64,000 bases of DNA from assembly GCA_019314375.1 (NCBI GenBank), contig JAFCZJ010000015.1:1-64000 (forward strand). Direction: 5' to 3'. The DNA comes from Deltaproteobacteria bacterium. Lineage in GTDB: Bacteria; Myxococcota; B64-G9. Position numbers and translations under genes: made by a program. Of the stretch, positions 30,032 to 38,780 are shown piece by piece; positions within the stretch are counted from its first letter, which is position 1, and the number at the start of each line of letters is the position of its first letter. The notes under the pieces are model-generated. The model did not search any database. It was not told where the DNA came from and saw only the letters and a program-made list of their open reading frames with translations.

Positions 30032-30782
30032 CGTCACGAGCCTTGGGGCTTTGTGGCGGTAACAACAAACGTCGCGCCCTGATGCGGCGAGGCCACAAGA
30101 TGCGTTGGGTGATGAGCCTGGTAAAAGTAGTCGAATTGCGCCAGAAATCCATCCACGGTCGAAAATGGGAAATGCGTTCACCCCTGGGCTGATAGACCAC
30201 ACCCACCTCTTGCTCACGCACGGGCAAGCCCTTCCAGCGGGCCTTGATCAACACCTCCACCTCCCACTGAAATCTCTCGGCCCGTGCATCCAAGCTCAGC
30301 ACCTCGGGCAGGGGATACACACGAAAGCCGCTCTGGCTGTCGCGCACCTTCGGCCCGCCCGCGGCGCTCACCCAGAAGTTGGAAAAACCCCGGCCAAAGC
30401 GACTCGTCCAAGGGGTGTGCTCACCATCCATGCCGCGACGGCATCCGACAACGATGGCACGAGGTTCGTTCGTGGCTTCCTCCATGAGCGCGATGGCGTC
30501 CGCGGGATCATGCTGCCCATCCGCATCCAGGGTCACCGCCCAGCCAGCATGTGAAGCGGCAGCCAAAAAACCGGTCTTCATGGCCGCCCCCTTCCCTCTA
30601 TTTTTCTCATGCCTCAGAAGGGTGATGCCTTCGACCCCCCGTAAAAGTTCGGCGCATTCCTCATCGGAGCCATCATCCACAACGAAAACCCGTTTGTCTT
30701 GGTCGAGGACTCGGGCGAGCAATTCCCGCAGGCCTCGCGGGTGATTGTACACCGGAATCACAAATGCAAAGTCCCGGCCCAA
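30012..30782 (-). CDS. family 2 glycosyltransferase
   Basis: VIPVYNHPRGL, VFVVDDGSDE, VTLDADGQHDP. Confidence 0.92.
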   Translation of the reverse strand: MGRDFAFVIPVYNHPRGLRELLARVLDQDKRVFVVDDGSDEECAELLRGVEGITLLRHEKNRGKGAAMKTGFLAAASHAGWAVTLDADGQHDPADAIALMEEATNEPRAIVVGCRRGMDGEHTPWTSRFGRGFSNFWVSAAGGPKVRDSQSGFRVYPLPEVLSLDARAERFQWEVEVLIKARWKGLPVREQEVGVVYQPRGERISHFRPWMDFWRNSTTFTRLITQRILWPRRIRARRLLLPPQSPKARDDETSRV

Positions 30783-30785
30783 AGC

Positions 30786-31070
30786 TCAAGTCCCCTCTTT
30801 TTCAATCGAAGCCTGGCCTTTCAGCTTGGCGTTGACCAGATTCTCCAGATCCCGAAGGCATTCGATGCCCACCAGATCTTCAGTATCCAAAGCGATTCCA
30901 AAATGCTGCTCAAGGGCGGCCAGCGCATCCAGGACATCCACCGAATCCAAGCCCTGTGAGGCCAAGGACGCATCAGGCGACAGATCGCGAAAGGCACCGT
31001 CAAAACGGTCCCGCAACACATCCGTCACCTGCTGCGCCACCGCTCTTCCGTCCGTCTTTTCGCCCATCAT
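30786..31070 (-). CDS. acyl carrier protein
   Basis: ASQGLDSVDVLDALAALEQHFGI phosphopantetheine motif. Confidence 0.9.
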   Translation of the reverse strand: MMGEKTDGRAVAQQVTDVLRDRFDGAFRDLSPDASLASQGLDSVDVLDALAALEQHFGIALDTEDLVGIECLRDLENLVNAKLKGQASIEKEGT

Positions 31071-32299
31071 GCCCGCCCAAAAATCAAAGAAGTATTCACA
31101 CCGCCAAATGCAAAATTGTTGTTCATCACCACGTCCATATTAAAGGTCCTGGCTTGCCCCTGGATGTGATCGAGCCCCTCGCATCGGGGGTCCACTTGCT
31201 CGAGGTTCAGGGTCGGCACCGCCAGCCCGCGCTGCATCATGCCGATGGTGATGATGGACTCGATGGCCCCGCTGGCGCCCAGGGTGTGCCCCATGCCCCC
31301 CTTGATGCCGCTGATGGGCACCCGATCCCCGAAGATACCTCTCGTGGCCTGCGCTTCGGCGACATCGCCCGTATCGGTGGCCGTGGCGTGGGCGTTGATG
31401 TAATCCACGTCGCTCGGCCGCACGCCTGCATCCTTCAAGGCGCGTCGGATGGCGCCCTCAATGCCTTCAGGGCATGAATTGGTCAGGTGGACTCCGTTGC
31501 AATTGGTGCCGTAGCCCAGTACCTCGGCGTGAATTCGGGCCCCGCGGGCACGCGCGTGCTCAAACTCTTCCAGCACCAAGCTGCCGGCACCCTCGCCCAC
31601 GACCAGGCCGTCCCGACTCGCATCAAAAGGTCGCGGCGTTTTTTCCGGTTCGTCATTGTAGCGGGTTGAAGTGGCTCGCATGATGTCGAAGATACCAGCG
31701 TCCATGAAGTGCATTTCTTCGGCGCCGCCGCAGAGCATGATCTCGGAACGCCCCAAAACGATGGCTTCATAGCCGAAGCCGACCCCCTGAGAGCCCGAGG
31801 TGCATGCCGTACAAGAGGCGATGAGCGGACCCTTGGTGCCGAACATCAAGGCCACGTTCGCCGCACAAGTGTGACTCATGAACTTCAGATAAGTCGAGGA
31901 CTGCATGCCCAGCAAGCTTTGCTGGTCGAAAACCTGGCGCAAAAATCCCTCCAGGGCGCTGGATGAGCCCGCCGTCGAGCCATAAGACACCCCGCAGGCA
32001 TCACTGGCCACCCTGGATGGATCCAGGCCGCTGTCCGCCACGGCGTCCCGCGTGGCCAAGGCCGCCAACAGGGCCACCCGCCCCATGGAGCGCCGGAACT
32101 TGCGAGGCAGTTCTTCTGCCTCTACCTCTTCGGGGCAGAGGCCGGCCACGCCGGTGCGCAGGTTTTCAATGTGATCCCAGTCCGGCATGCGAACGATGGC
32201 GCTTTTTCCCGCCAACAGGGCGGCCATCATGGCATCCGGACTCGATCCCAAGGGAGAACGCAGGCCCATGCCCGTGACCACGACCCGTCGCCTGTTCAT
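31067..32299 (-). CDS. beta-ketoacyl-ACP synthase (FabF-like)
   Basis: ASCTACTSGSQGVG active Cys; NAHATATDTGD and GGMGHTLGASGA His motifs. Confidence 0.93.
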   Translation of the reverse strand: MNRRRVVVTGMGLRSPLGSSPDAMMAALLAGKSAIVRMPDWDHIENLRTGVAGLCPEEVEAEELPRKFRRSMGRVALLAALATRDAVADSGLDPSRVASDACGVSYGSTAGSSSALEGFLRQVFDQQSLLGMQSSTYLKFMSHTCAANVALMFGTKGPLIASCTACTSGSQGVGFGYEAIVLGRSEIMLCGGAEEMHFMDAGIFDIMRATSTRYNDEPEKTPRPFDASRDGLVVGEGAGSLVLEEFEHARARGARIHAEVLGYGTNCNGVHLTNSCPEGIEGAIRRALKDAGVRPSDVDYINAHATATDTGDVAEAQATRGIFGDRVPISGIKGGMGHTLGASGAIESIITIGMMQRGLAVPTLNLEQVDPRCEGLDHIQGQARTFNMDVVMNNNFAFGGVNTSLIFGRA

Positions 32300-34029
32300 G
32301 TCGTCTCATTTCTGCCGGGCAAGTAGGCGACGGCCCAGGCACCTGGACCCATGTGGGCTCCTGAAGTTAACGACAAGGGTTGCAGCTGAATCTTCACACC
32401 CTTGAAAACTTTTTCAAACCCTGGTGCCAATTCTTGCTCCACTCGCTTCAAGTTATCGCTGTACTGCAAAAGCATCTTGCCCGGCCGCGCCTCCTCGTAC
32501 AGGCTGCTCAAGTGATCCAGGGCAAAGGGCAACTGCTCGTCCCGTCTTCTCAAGGATCCGACTTTCTTGGCGCCTTCCGCCAGCGGGCTGACCACGGGCT
32601 TAATCTTCAGCAAGTCACCAAAAAAAGCGCTGGTCTTCGACAAGCGTCCCCCCGCGGCCAGAAACTTAAGTTGGTCTAAGAAAATCAACTCCACACATCG
32701 ATCCCGAAGACCCCGGGCCTGCTCGATGAGCGCATCGACTTCTTCTCCGCGCTCCATCCGCTGGGCCAACTCCAGGGCCATGAGTCCCAACCGCCCGGAG
32801 GCGGCCTGGCTGTCGATGATCAGCAAGCGGTCCTCCGGATCGTGTTCTCGCTTGAAGCGCTTTGCCGCGTCGTGGTTGCCCGTAAACGCACTGCCCACAC
32901 AGAGATAGACCACACGCTTGTACATCTCCAAGGCCTTGTGCAAATGCTGCCGCCGTTCGAAGTCGGATGCCTGGCTGGTGGACACGGACAGGCCCCGGGC
33001 CATCGCCGAATAGAGTTCATTCGGTGCCAGGTAGGTCTCCGGCACGGCCCGTTCGCCGACCAGAACGTAGCTGTTGAGCAAAGAAAAACCCAAGCGGCGC
33101 GCGTCGTCGCGAGTCACGGAACCGGCCGCATCGGTGACCAGGTGAATGTCTTTTCTGAACGAACTGGCCTCAAAGGCCCGAGTCTGTGCAGACAAATCGT
33201 CCGATCGAAAACGCAACAAATCCCCCATGCCTTCGATGCGCTGTTTGAGATCCTGGATGTCATCGGTGTGCAAGTGAACCTTCAGCAAGTCCCCCTCTCG
33301 AAGGGTGACCACGGACTCACCCAAAGTCGTCCAGTCGGCGGTCTCGGATTCTTGCTCTTTCATGACCAGATCCACGCAATGACCCTGATCCTCTACCCCC
33401 TGATACCCTGCCACCAGGTGAAGCGAATCACCGAAACGGCCCAGCACGGAACGCGTATTCTCTTCGTGACCCACCCAGCGAGACAGAAAGCCGTCGAAGA
33501 ACAAATACATGCCAAGGGCCCCGGCATCCACGACGCCGGCCCGCCGAAGTTCCGGCAATAAATCTCGACTGGCGGCCACGTTGTCTTCCAGCCGCTGCAA
33601 AAGCTCGTCGGCCCAGGCACCTGCGACTTCCTGATCCTCGGCCACCTCGCCCAAACTTTCTAAGCCTTCAACCAGGCTATCAAAAAGACTCAACATGGTG
33701 CCCGGCTTGGGATTGGCCACGGCCTGCCAAGCGCGCTGCCGACCCAGTTGAACACCATCCAGAAGCTTGCCGTCGTCGGCCTTTTCCAAAAGGCCCGACA
33801 GAAAACGCGCCGCGATGTTGCCCGAATTGCCCCTGGCCTCCATCAACAAGCGATCCACCAGGCCTTCTTCCTTCTGCCCCGAATCCCGAAGAGGACTCAA
33901 GCTCAAAACCAAATTGCGCCCCGTGTCCCCATCGGCCACCGGGAAAACATTGATGTCATCTAAGACATCGCTCCAGGCGAGAAGACGACCGCTGCCCGCG
34001 GAGAGAGCTTGTCGCAGAGTCATATTCAT
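32296..34029 (-). CDS. FakA-like DAK2 kinase domain fused to FakB/DegV-like fatty-acid-binding domain
   Basis: DINVFPVADGDTGRNLVL and EARGNSGNIAARFLSG (DAK2); LLKVHLHTDD (FakA middle domain); STSQAS, GGRLSKTSAFFGDLLKIKPVV, TSGAHMGPGA (DegV). Confidence 0.85.
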   Translation of the reverse strand: MNMTLRQALSAGSGRLLAWSDVLDDINVFPVADGDTGRNLVLSLSPLRDSGQKEEGLVDRLLMEARGNSGNIAARFLSGLLEKADDGKLLDGVQLGRQRAWQAVANPKPGTMLSLFDSLVEGLESLGEVAEDQEVAGAWADELLQRLEDNVAASRDLLPELRRAGVVDAGALGMYLFFDGFLSRWVGHEENTRSVLGRFGDSLHLVAGYQGVEDQGHCVDLVMKEQESETADWTTLGESVVTLREGDLLKVHLHTDDIQDLKQRIEGMGDLLRFRSDDLSAQTRAFEASSFRKDIHLVTDAAGSVTRDDARRLGFSLLNSYVLVGERAVPETYLAPNELYSAMARGLSVSTSQASDFERRQHLHKALEMYKRVVYLCVGSAFTGNHDAAKRFKREHDPEDRLLIIDSQAASGRLGLMALELAQRMERGEEVDALIEQARGLRDRCVELIFLDQLKFLAAGGRLSKTSAFFGDLLKIKPVVSPLAEGAKKVGSLRRRDEQLPFALDHLSSLYEEARPGKMLLQYSDNLKRVEQELAPGFEKVFKGVKIQLQPLSLTSGAHMGPGAWAVAYLPGRNETT

Positions 34030-34067
34030 GTGTGCTCGCTCTTTCCCAATTGGCCCAACTCAAAACG

Positions 34068-37010
34068 CTAAAAAGAGACGCTCAGGGTATAGAAGCCAAC
34101 TTGGCTACTCCAGGCATTGATGAACACATAGTAGTCACCGGCGGTCAGACTGATTTCGATATAGCTATAGCGTCCATTGCCATCATCATCATCATATTCA
34201 AGTTGGGTGGTCCCGTCACTCGCGTAGAGTCTAAGCCGTGTATCCACGATCACGGGATCGTCGGCAAAGACGTCGGTCTCGATAACCACGATGCCATCAG
34301 ACGGAAGGGTGAACATATAGTAGTCCATATCATTGAGGGTGATCTGGCCAGAACCAAAGTATGGAAAGCTGATCACATCGGCATTGGCCAAGTCGTCGTT
34401 CGGCTCTGTCTCGTCCACAGGGGTCGAACCGCAGACGGCCGTACCGCTGCTGTCGTCGCATCCATGGAGACAGGTCGACTCATCCCAGGCGGTGCCGCCG
34501 GCGTTACAGGTTTCCAAAATATTCACGTCAACCGTGCTGCACCGGGTCTCGCCCGAGTTGCAGATGACCTCTGTCGCGCTCACGCGCAGACCGTAATACC
34601 CATTGGAGCCAAGAGCGAATGTCCGTACGCGCAAGTAGTAAGTGCCTGCCGTCAAGAGCACTCCATCAATGAGGCTGAAGAGACCTTCGCCACCATCGTC
34701 GTTGTAGGCCAGGCATTCAGCGGTATCGCAAAATGGGTTATCATCCGCCGGGGTGAAGCCGGGCGCGTAGATCCACAGCATGGTGTCGACCGAGCCTCCT
34801 AGCTCCGGGTAGGTCTCGGCCGTCACCGCGACATCCGCGGTCAGCGTAAAGGAGTAATAGTCCTCATCAAATTCAGAATCCAAATTCGCCAACTCGCCGA
34901 CGCCATTATAGTCAAGCACGATTTCCTGAGCGTCGGCTTCGCTGCCATTGGGCTCGACTTCTTGTCGAACCTCCTCGTAGGTAAAGTCGATGTCGAAGGT
35001 GTAGGTCGCATCACCTGCGTCCATGCCACTTTCATATGCACGGAACAAGTAGGTGCCGGCCGCGGAGATGCCCCGGAGGGTCTCGGCTTCGCCGTCACCC
35101 TCGCTGGCAAACAGGTCGATCCTCTGCACGTCGGTGTTGTAGATCTCGAAATCCAGGTTCCAGATCGCGGTCGGGGTGAAGGTGCCGGTGATTTCGGCGG
35201 CCTGATCCACGGTGGATACAAACCAGAACTCATCACCGGCGGCTGCCACGGGGCCCGCGCCCGCGCGTGTGATGCTGGTGTTGATGGCGTCCAGGGTGCC
35301 CAGGTTTTCCACGATCCAGGACGAAACACGCAAGTCATAGGTGTAGTCGCTACCGGCTTCCTGGTGCCTGTCGATGACGCGAATGTAGTAACGAGCGTCG
35401 ACTTCGGCGTAGATGTTGAACTCCCAGGGTGCCTCATCGTACTCGGTGTCCGCGTCGCGCAGGATGTTGAAATCAAAGTCGTGCAGGGTAGCGTACAGGC
35501 TGGCGGTCACGTCAGTGCCCAGATTCTCAAAGGCGATGCGATACAGATTGCCGCCCACGACATCGATCTGGTAGATGATTTCGCCTTCGGAGGACAGGAG
35601 ATCCTCGTTGTGCACGGCGATGCTCACGTCCACATCCAGGACTTCCACATTCGGGTTGGGCTGGACGGTGAAGCCATAATCACCGCCCGAACCGGAGCGA
35701 TACTTATAGTCCGCGGTAAACACAATGCCACCGTCGTCGGCCATGGGCATGGTGAACTTCAAGCCCCCTGTCAGCCCCTCGGGTTGACAGGCTGAGCCGC
35801 TACAGTCGACGCCTTCCAGCTGTTGCATGAAATCACCACTGGCCTTGTGCACCGCCATGATCCCGTAGGTGTCGGCACCCCAGGAGTCAATGGTCACGTC
35901 CCAGAGTTCACCTGCCGTGCCGGTGTAGGTGACCTGATCAATGTCGAAAGCCGAGCCGGTTTGGGGGGTACCCGCCGTGCCCGCAATGGGGTCCGGGTTG
36001 AGAACCTGGGTGATGTTGACGAAGTAACCCATTTCAGGGCCGCCCACGGGGATGTCGCCGGTCAAGTTGCTGAAGTCGGTGACCGCAAGCAAGTACTCGC
36101 CGTCCATGGGAATGACAAAGTCGCGTTCGCTTTCCGGGCTGTCCGGATTCAAGCCGTAGCGCTGGTACCACCAATTGCTCTCGTCCTCGCTGGCCCCGAT
36201 GAGCAAAGTCGCCACGTTGAAAACACCATCGGCCCAGCCTTCGATGCGCAGGCGGGTGCCCTGGGTGGCCGAGAAATACCAGGTGTCGTAGTCGGCATCG
36301 TCATGGCCGTCGCCGTCCAAGTCCGTGGGGCTGTCGATGATGCCTTCGAGCACGGTGCTCACATCGATGGCGGGCACGGTCAGCATACCGGGCATGCCGC
36401 CCATCATGGCGTCGTTGTTCTCGGCGGGCTCCACCGAATCGGACTCGACCACGTCGATCCAGGGCAAACAAACGCCGTCGCTCAAGACGGTGCCTTCGCC
36501 GCAGGCGTCAAGGCAAGTCTCGGTGGTCGTGTCCCAGAAGGTACCCGGGGCGCAAAGCGCTTCGCATTCGCTGGTGGCGACGTTGAACTCCGTGCCGTCT
36601 CCACAGGTAGGCAGGTCGGCGCAGGCCGTCCCGGTCCAATAGGTGCCATCCGCACAGGCGGGCTCGCACTCGCCGGTGGTGGCGTTCAAAACGGTGCCGG
36701 CCGCGCAGGCGGGCGCACTCACGCAGTCGGTGCCGTTCCAGTATTCGGTATCGGAACAGAAGGGCACGCACTGACCGCCGACTTCCACTGTACCGGGCGC
36801 GCAGGCGAGACCCGCGACACATTCACTACCATTCCAGTATTCAGTACCAGAGCAGAAGGGCACACACTGACCGTCGACTTCCACGGTACCGGGCGCGCAT
36901 TCATTCCCATCACTACCATCATTCCCATCACTACCACAGGCTCCTGCCGCGGCACCTAAAGCAATGACTACGACAAACATTATCGACAACTTGAGCCCTT
37001 TGATTCTCAT
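34068..37010 (-). CDS. large lipoprotein with Cys-rich N-terminal repeats and PPC-type domains
   Basis: ALGAAAGACG lipobox; repeats CAPGTVEVDGQCVPFCSGTEYWNGSECV; EPNGSEADAQ..., VEPNDDLANADVISFPYFGSGQITLNDMDYYMFTLPSDG PPC-like. Confidence 0.8.
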   Translation of the reverse strand: MRIKGLKLSIMFVVVIALGAAAGACGSDGNDGSDGNECAPGTVEVDGQCVPFCSGTEYWNGSECVAGLACAPGTVEVGGQCVPFCSDTEYWNGTDCVSAPACAAGTVLNATTGECEPACADGTYWTGTACADLPTCGDGTEFNVATSECEALCAPGTFWDTTTETCLDACGEGTVLSDGVCLPWIDVVESDSVEPAENNDAMMGGMPGMLTVPAIDVSTVLEGIIDSPTDLDGDGHDDADYDTWYFSATQGTRLRIEGWADGVFNVATLLIGASEDESNWWYQRYGLNPDSPESERDFVIPMDGEYLLAVTDFSNLTGDIPVGGPEMGYFVNITQVLNPDPIAGTAGTPQTGSAFDIDQVTYTGTAGELWDVTIDSWGADTYGIMAVHKASGDFMQQLEGVDCSGSACQPEGLTGGLKFTMPMADDGGIVFTADYKYRSGSGGDYGFTVQPNPNVEVLDVDVSIAVHNEDLLSSEGEIIYQIDVVGGNLYRIAFENLGTDVTASLYATLHDFDFNILRDADTEYDEAPWEFNIYAEVDARYYIRVIDRHQEAGSDYTYDLRVSSWIVENLGTLDAINTSITRAGAGPVAAAGDEFWFVSTVDQAAEITGTFTPTAIWNLDFEIYNTDVQRIDLFASEGDGEAETLRGISAAGTYLFRAYESGMDAGDATYTFDIDFTYEEVRQEVEPNGSEADAQEIVLDYNGVGELANLDSEFDEDYYSFTLTADVAVTAETYPELGGSVDTMLWIYAPGFTPADDNPFCDTAECLAYNDDGGEGLFSLIDGVLLTAGTYYLRVRTFALGSNGYYGLRVSATEVICNSGETRCSTVDVNILETCNAGGTAWDESTCLHGCDDSSGTAVCGSTPVDETEPNDDLANADVISFPYFGSGQITLNDMDYYMFTLPSDGIVVIETDVFADDPVIVDTRLRLYASDGTTQLEYDDDDGNGRYSYIEISLTAGDYYVFINAWSSQVGFYTLSVSF

Positions 37011-37082
37011 CTTTTTCCTCCAAAATTTTAAAAAGCCAGAAACGGCTGTGTTTGCAATACACCCTCGCACCTGAACACCACT

Positions 37083-38612
37083 TCAATTCGCCAAAAAGGA
37101 TCGCCGCTCCAGCAGAAGCTGGGCCAGCTCCTCGATCTCAGCGTCCATCACCCTGTCCGCCACCATGAAGGATGCGTGTTCGCGAATCCGGCGCAGGCAG
37201 TCTGCCAGGGCGGGGCGCTGTTCCAGCCCCCCTCGCAATTCCGCGGCTTGGGCGCCTGCCAGCAGATGCGTGGCCAACAAGCGCGCGCCCATCAGACAAA
37301 GCCGCGAGGCGTCCCGGGCGGCGATGGTGCCCAAAGACACAGTGTCCTGGTTGTGGGATTCGGTGGAGCGGGAAAAGACCGCGGCCGGCATGCAGTCCTT
37401 GGCCATCTCAACGGCCAAAGATGAAGTCAAAATCTGAATGGCCTTGAAGCCATGATGCAAGTTTCCCGCCTCTTCCGGCACCAGGTCCGCGGGCAGGCCC
37501 CTGGAAAAACGAACATCGATCAGCAGGGCGAACTGCCGGTCGGCAAGATCCGCCACGCGAGCCAAGGCGGCCTTCAGGCCGTCCATGGCAAAGGCCACAT
37601 GCCCGCCGAAAAAATTACCGGCCGTCCAAACCGCCCCCGACTCAGGATCAAACAAGGGATTGTCGTTGGCGCTGTTGGCCTCACATTCAATCCAGGGCCG
37701 CATCCAATCCAGCGCATCGGCCAGCACGCCGAGCACCTGAGGCGTACAGCGCAGAGAGTACGGATCCTGCAACCACTGTGGCTCTTGGCTTTCTTCCACC
37801 GGGCCCGTGGCGGTCAGAAGTTCCCGCAAGCGGGCCGCCACCCGAGCCTGTCCCGGAAAGGGCTTGGCCTCAAACACGCCTTTTTCGAAGTGGTGTGCAT
37901 GACCCGCCAGGGCATGAACACACAGGGCCGCGCCGCAAGAAGCAGCCTCCAGCAATCGCTCGGCCCTGACGCAAGCCACAGCGGCGATGCCGGTCATCAC
38001 GCTGGTGCCGTTCATCACCGCCAGGACTTCCTTGGGTTGAAACTCGTATGGCTTGAGCTCTGCTGCCTCCAGGGCCTCGGCCGAGGCCATGCGCCGGCCC
38101 TGATAGAAAGCCTCTCGCTCGCCCATCATCACCGCCACCAGATAATTCAACGGCGTCAAATCACCCGAGGCCCCCACGGAACCCTGACTGGGAATCAGGG
38201 GGGTCACGCCGGCATTAAGCATGTCCACCAAAGCCTGCAAAAGCTCCAAGCCCACGCCGGAGTATCCGCGAGCAAGAGACAGAAGCCGACAAACCATGGC
38301 CGCCCGCACCTCGATCTCCGGCAAGGGCTCGCCCACCCCGCAGCCATGAAAGCGCGTCATGTTGCGGGTCATCTCCAGGGTCGATTCCGCTTCAATGCGC
38401 TTGCCGCAGGCCCGACCAAAACCGGTCGTCACGCCATAAATCGCGGCACCACTGTCCATGGCCGTCTGCAAGGCCTTCCGCGAAGCTTCCATCCGCTCAA
38501 CAAAGGCCACATCCCGACTCAAACGCAAGCGAGCCCGACCTTCGGCCAGGGCCACAATGTCGTCCACGCTCAGCTCGGTTCCACCCAACTTAAGTTCAAT
38601 CAAATCACCCAT
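37083..38612 (-). CDS. MIO-type aromatic amino acid/histidine ammonia lyase (HAL/PAL/TAL family)
   Basis: IYGVTTGFGRACG; SQGSVGASGDLTPLNYL (Ala-Ser-Gly MIO); start MGDLIELKLGGTEL. Confidence 0.93.
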   Translation of the reverse strand: MGDLIELKLGGTELSVDDIVALAEGRARLRLSRDVAFVERMEASRKALQTAMDSGAAIYGVTTGFGRACGKRIEAESTLEMTRNMTRFHGCGVGEPLPEIEVRAAMVCRLLSLARGYSGVGLELLQALVDMLNAGVTPLIPSQGSVGASGDLTPLNYLVAVMMGEREAFYQGRRMASAEALEAAELKPYEFQPKEVLAVMNGTSVMTGIAAVACVRAERLLEAASCGAALCVHALAGHAHHFEKGVFEAKPFPGQARVAARLRELLTATGPVEESQEPQWLQDPYSLRCTPQVLGVLADALDWMRPWIECEANSANDNPLFDPESGAVWTAGNFFGGHVAFAMDGLKAALARVADLADRQFALLIDVRFSRGLPADLVPEEAGNLHHGFKAIQILTSSLAVEMAKDCMPAAVFSRSTESHNQDTVSLGTIAARDASRLCLMGARLLATHLLAGAQAAELRGGLEQRPALADCLRRIREHASFMVADRVMDAEIEELAQLLLERRSFLAN

Positions 38613-38721
38613 CACCAACAAGCCTCCACCGCGGCCAAAACACACCGCATCAAGGGAGTCATCCTGTCCCCAAGACAGCAAATAGTCAAGCAAAGACCGG
38701 CACCTGACTCCCTTCACCCAC

Positions 38722-38755
38722 AAAAAAACCGGGGCGGCCCAAAGGCCACCCCGGT
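38722..38755 (-). terminator. intrinsic terminator of the 1298-aa lipoprotein gene
   Basis: Minus strand ACCGGGGTGGCC-TTTG-GGCCGCCCCGGT then T-tract; 12-bp stem with one non-Watson-Crick position. Confidence 0.85.
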
Positions 38756-38780
38756 CGGGTGCTAAAGGTTCAAAAAACGA

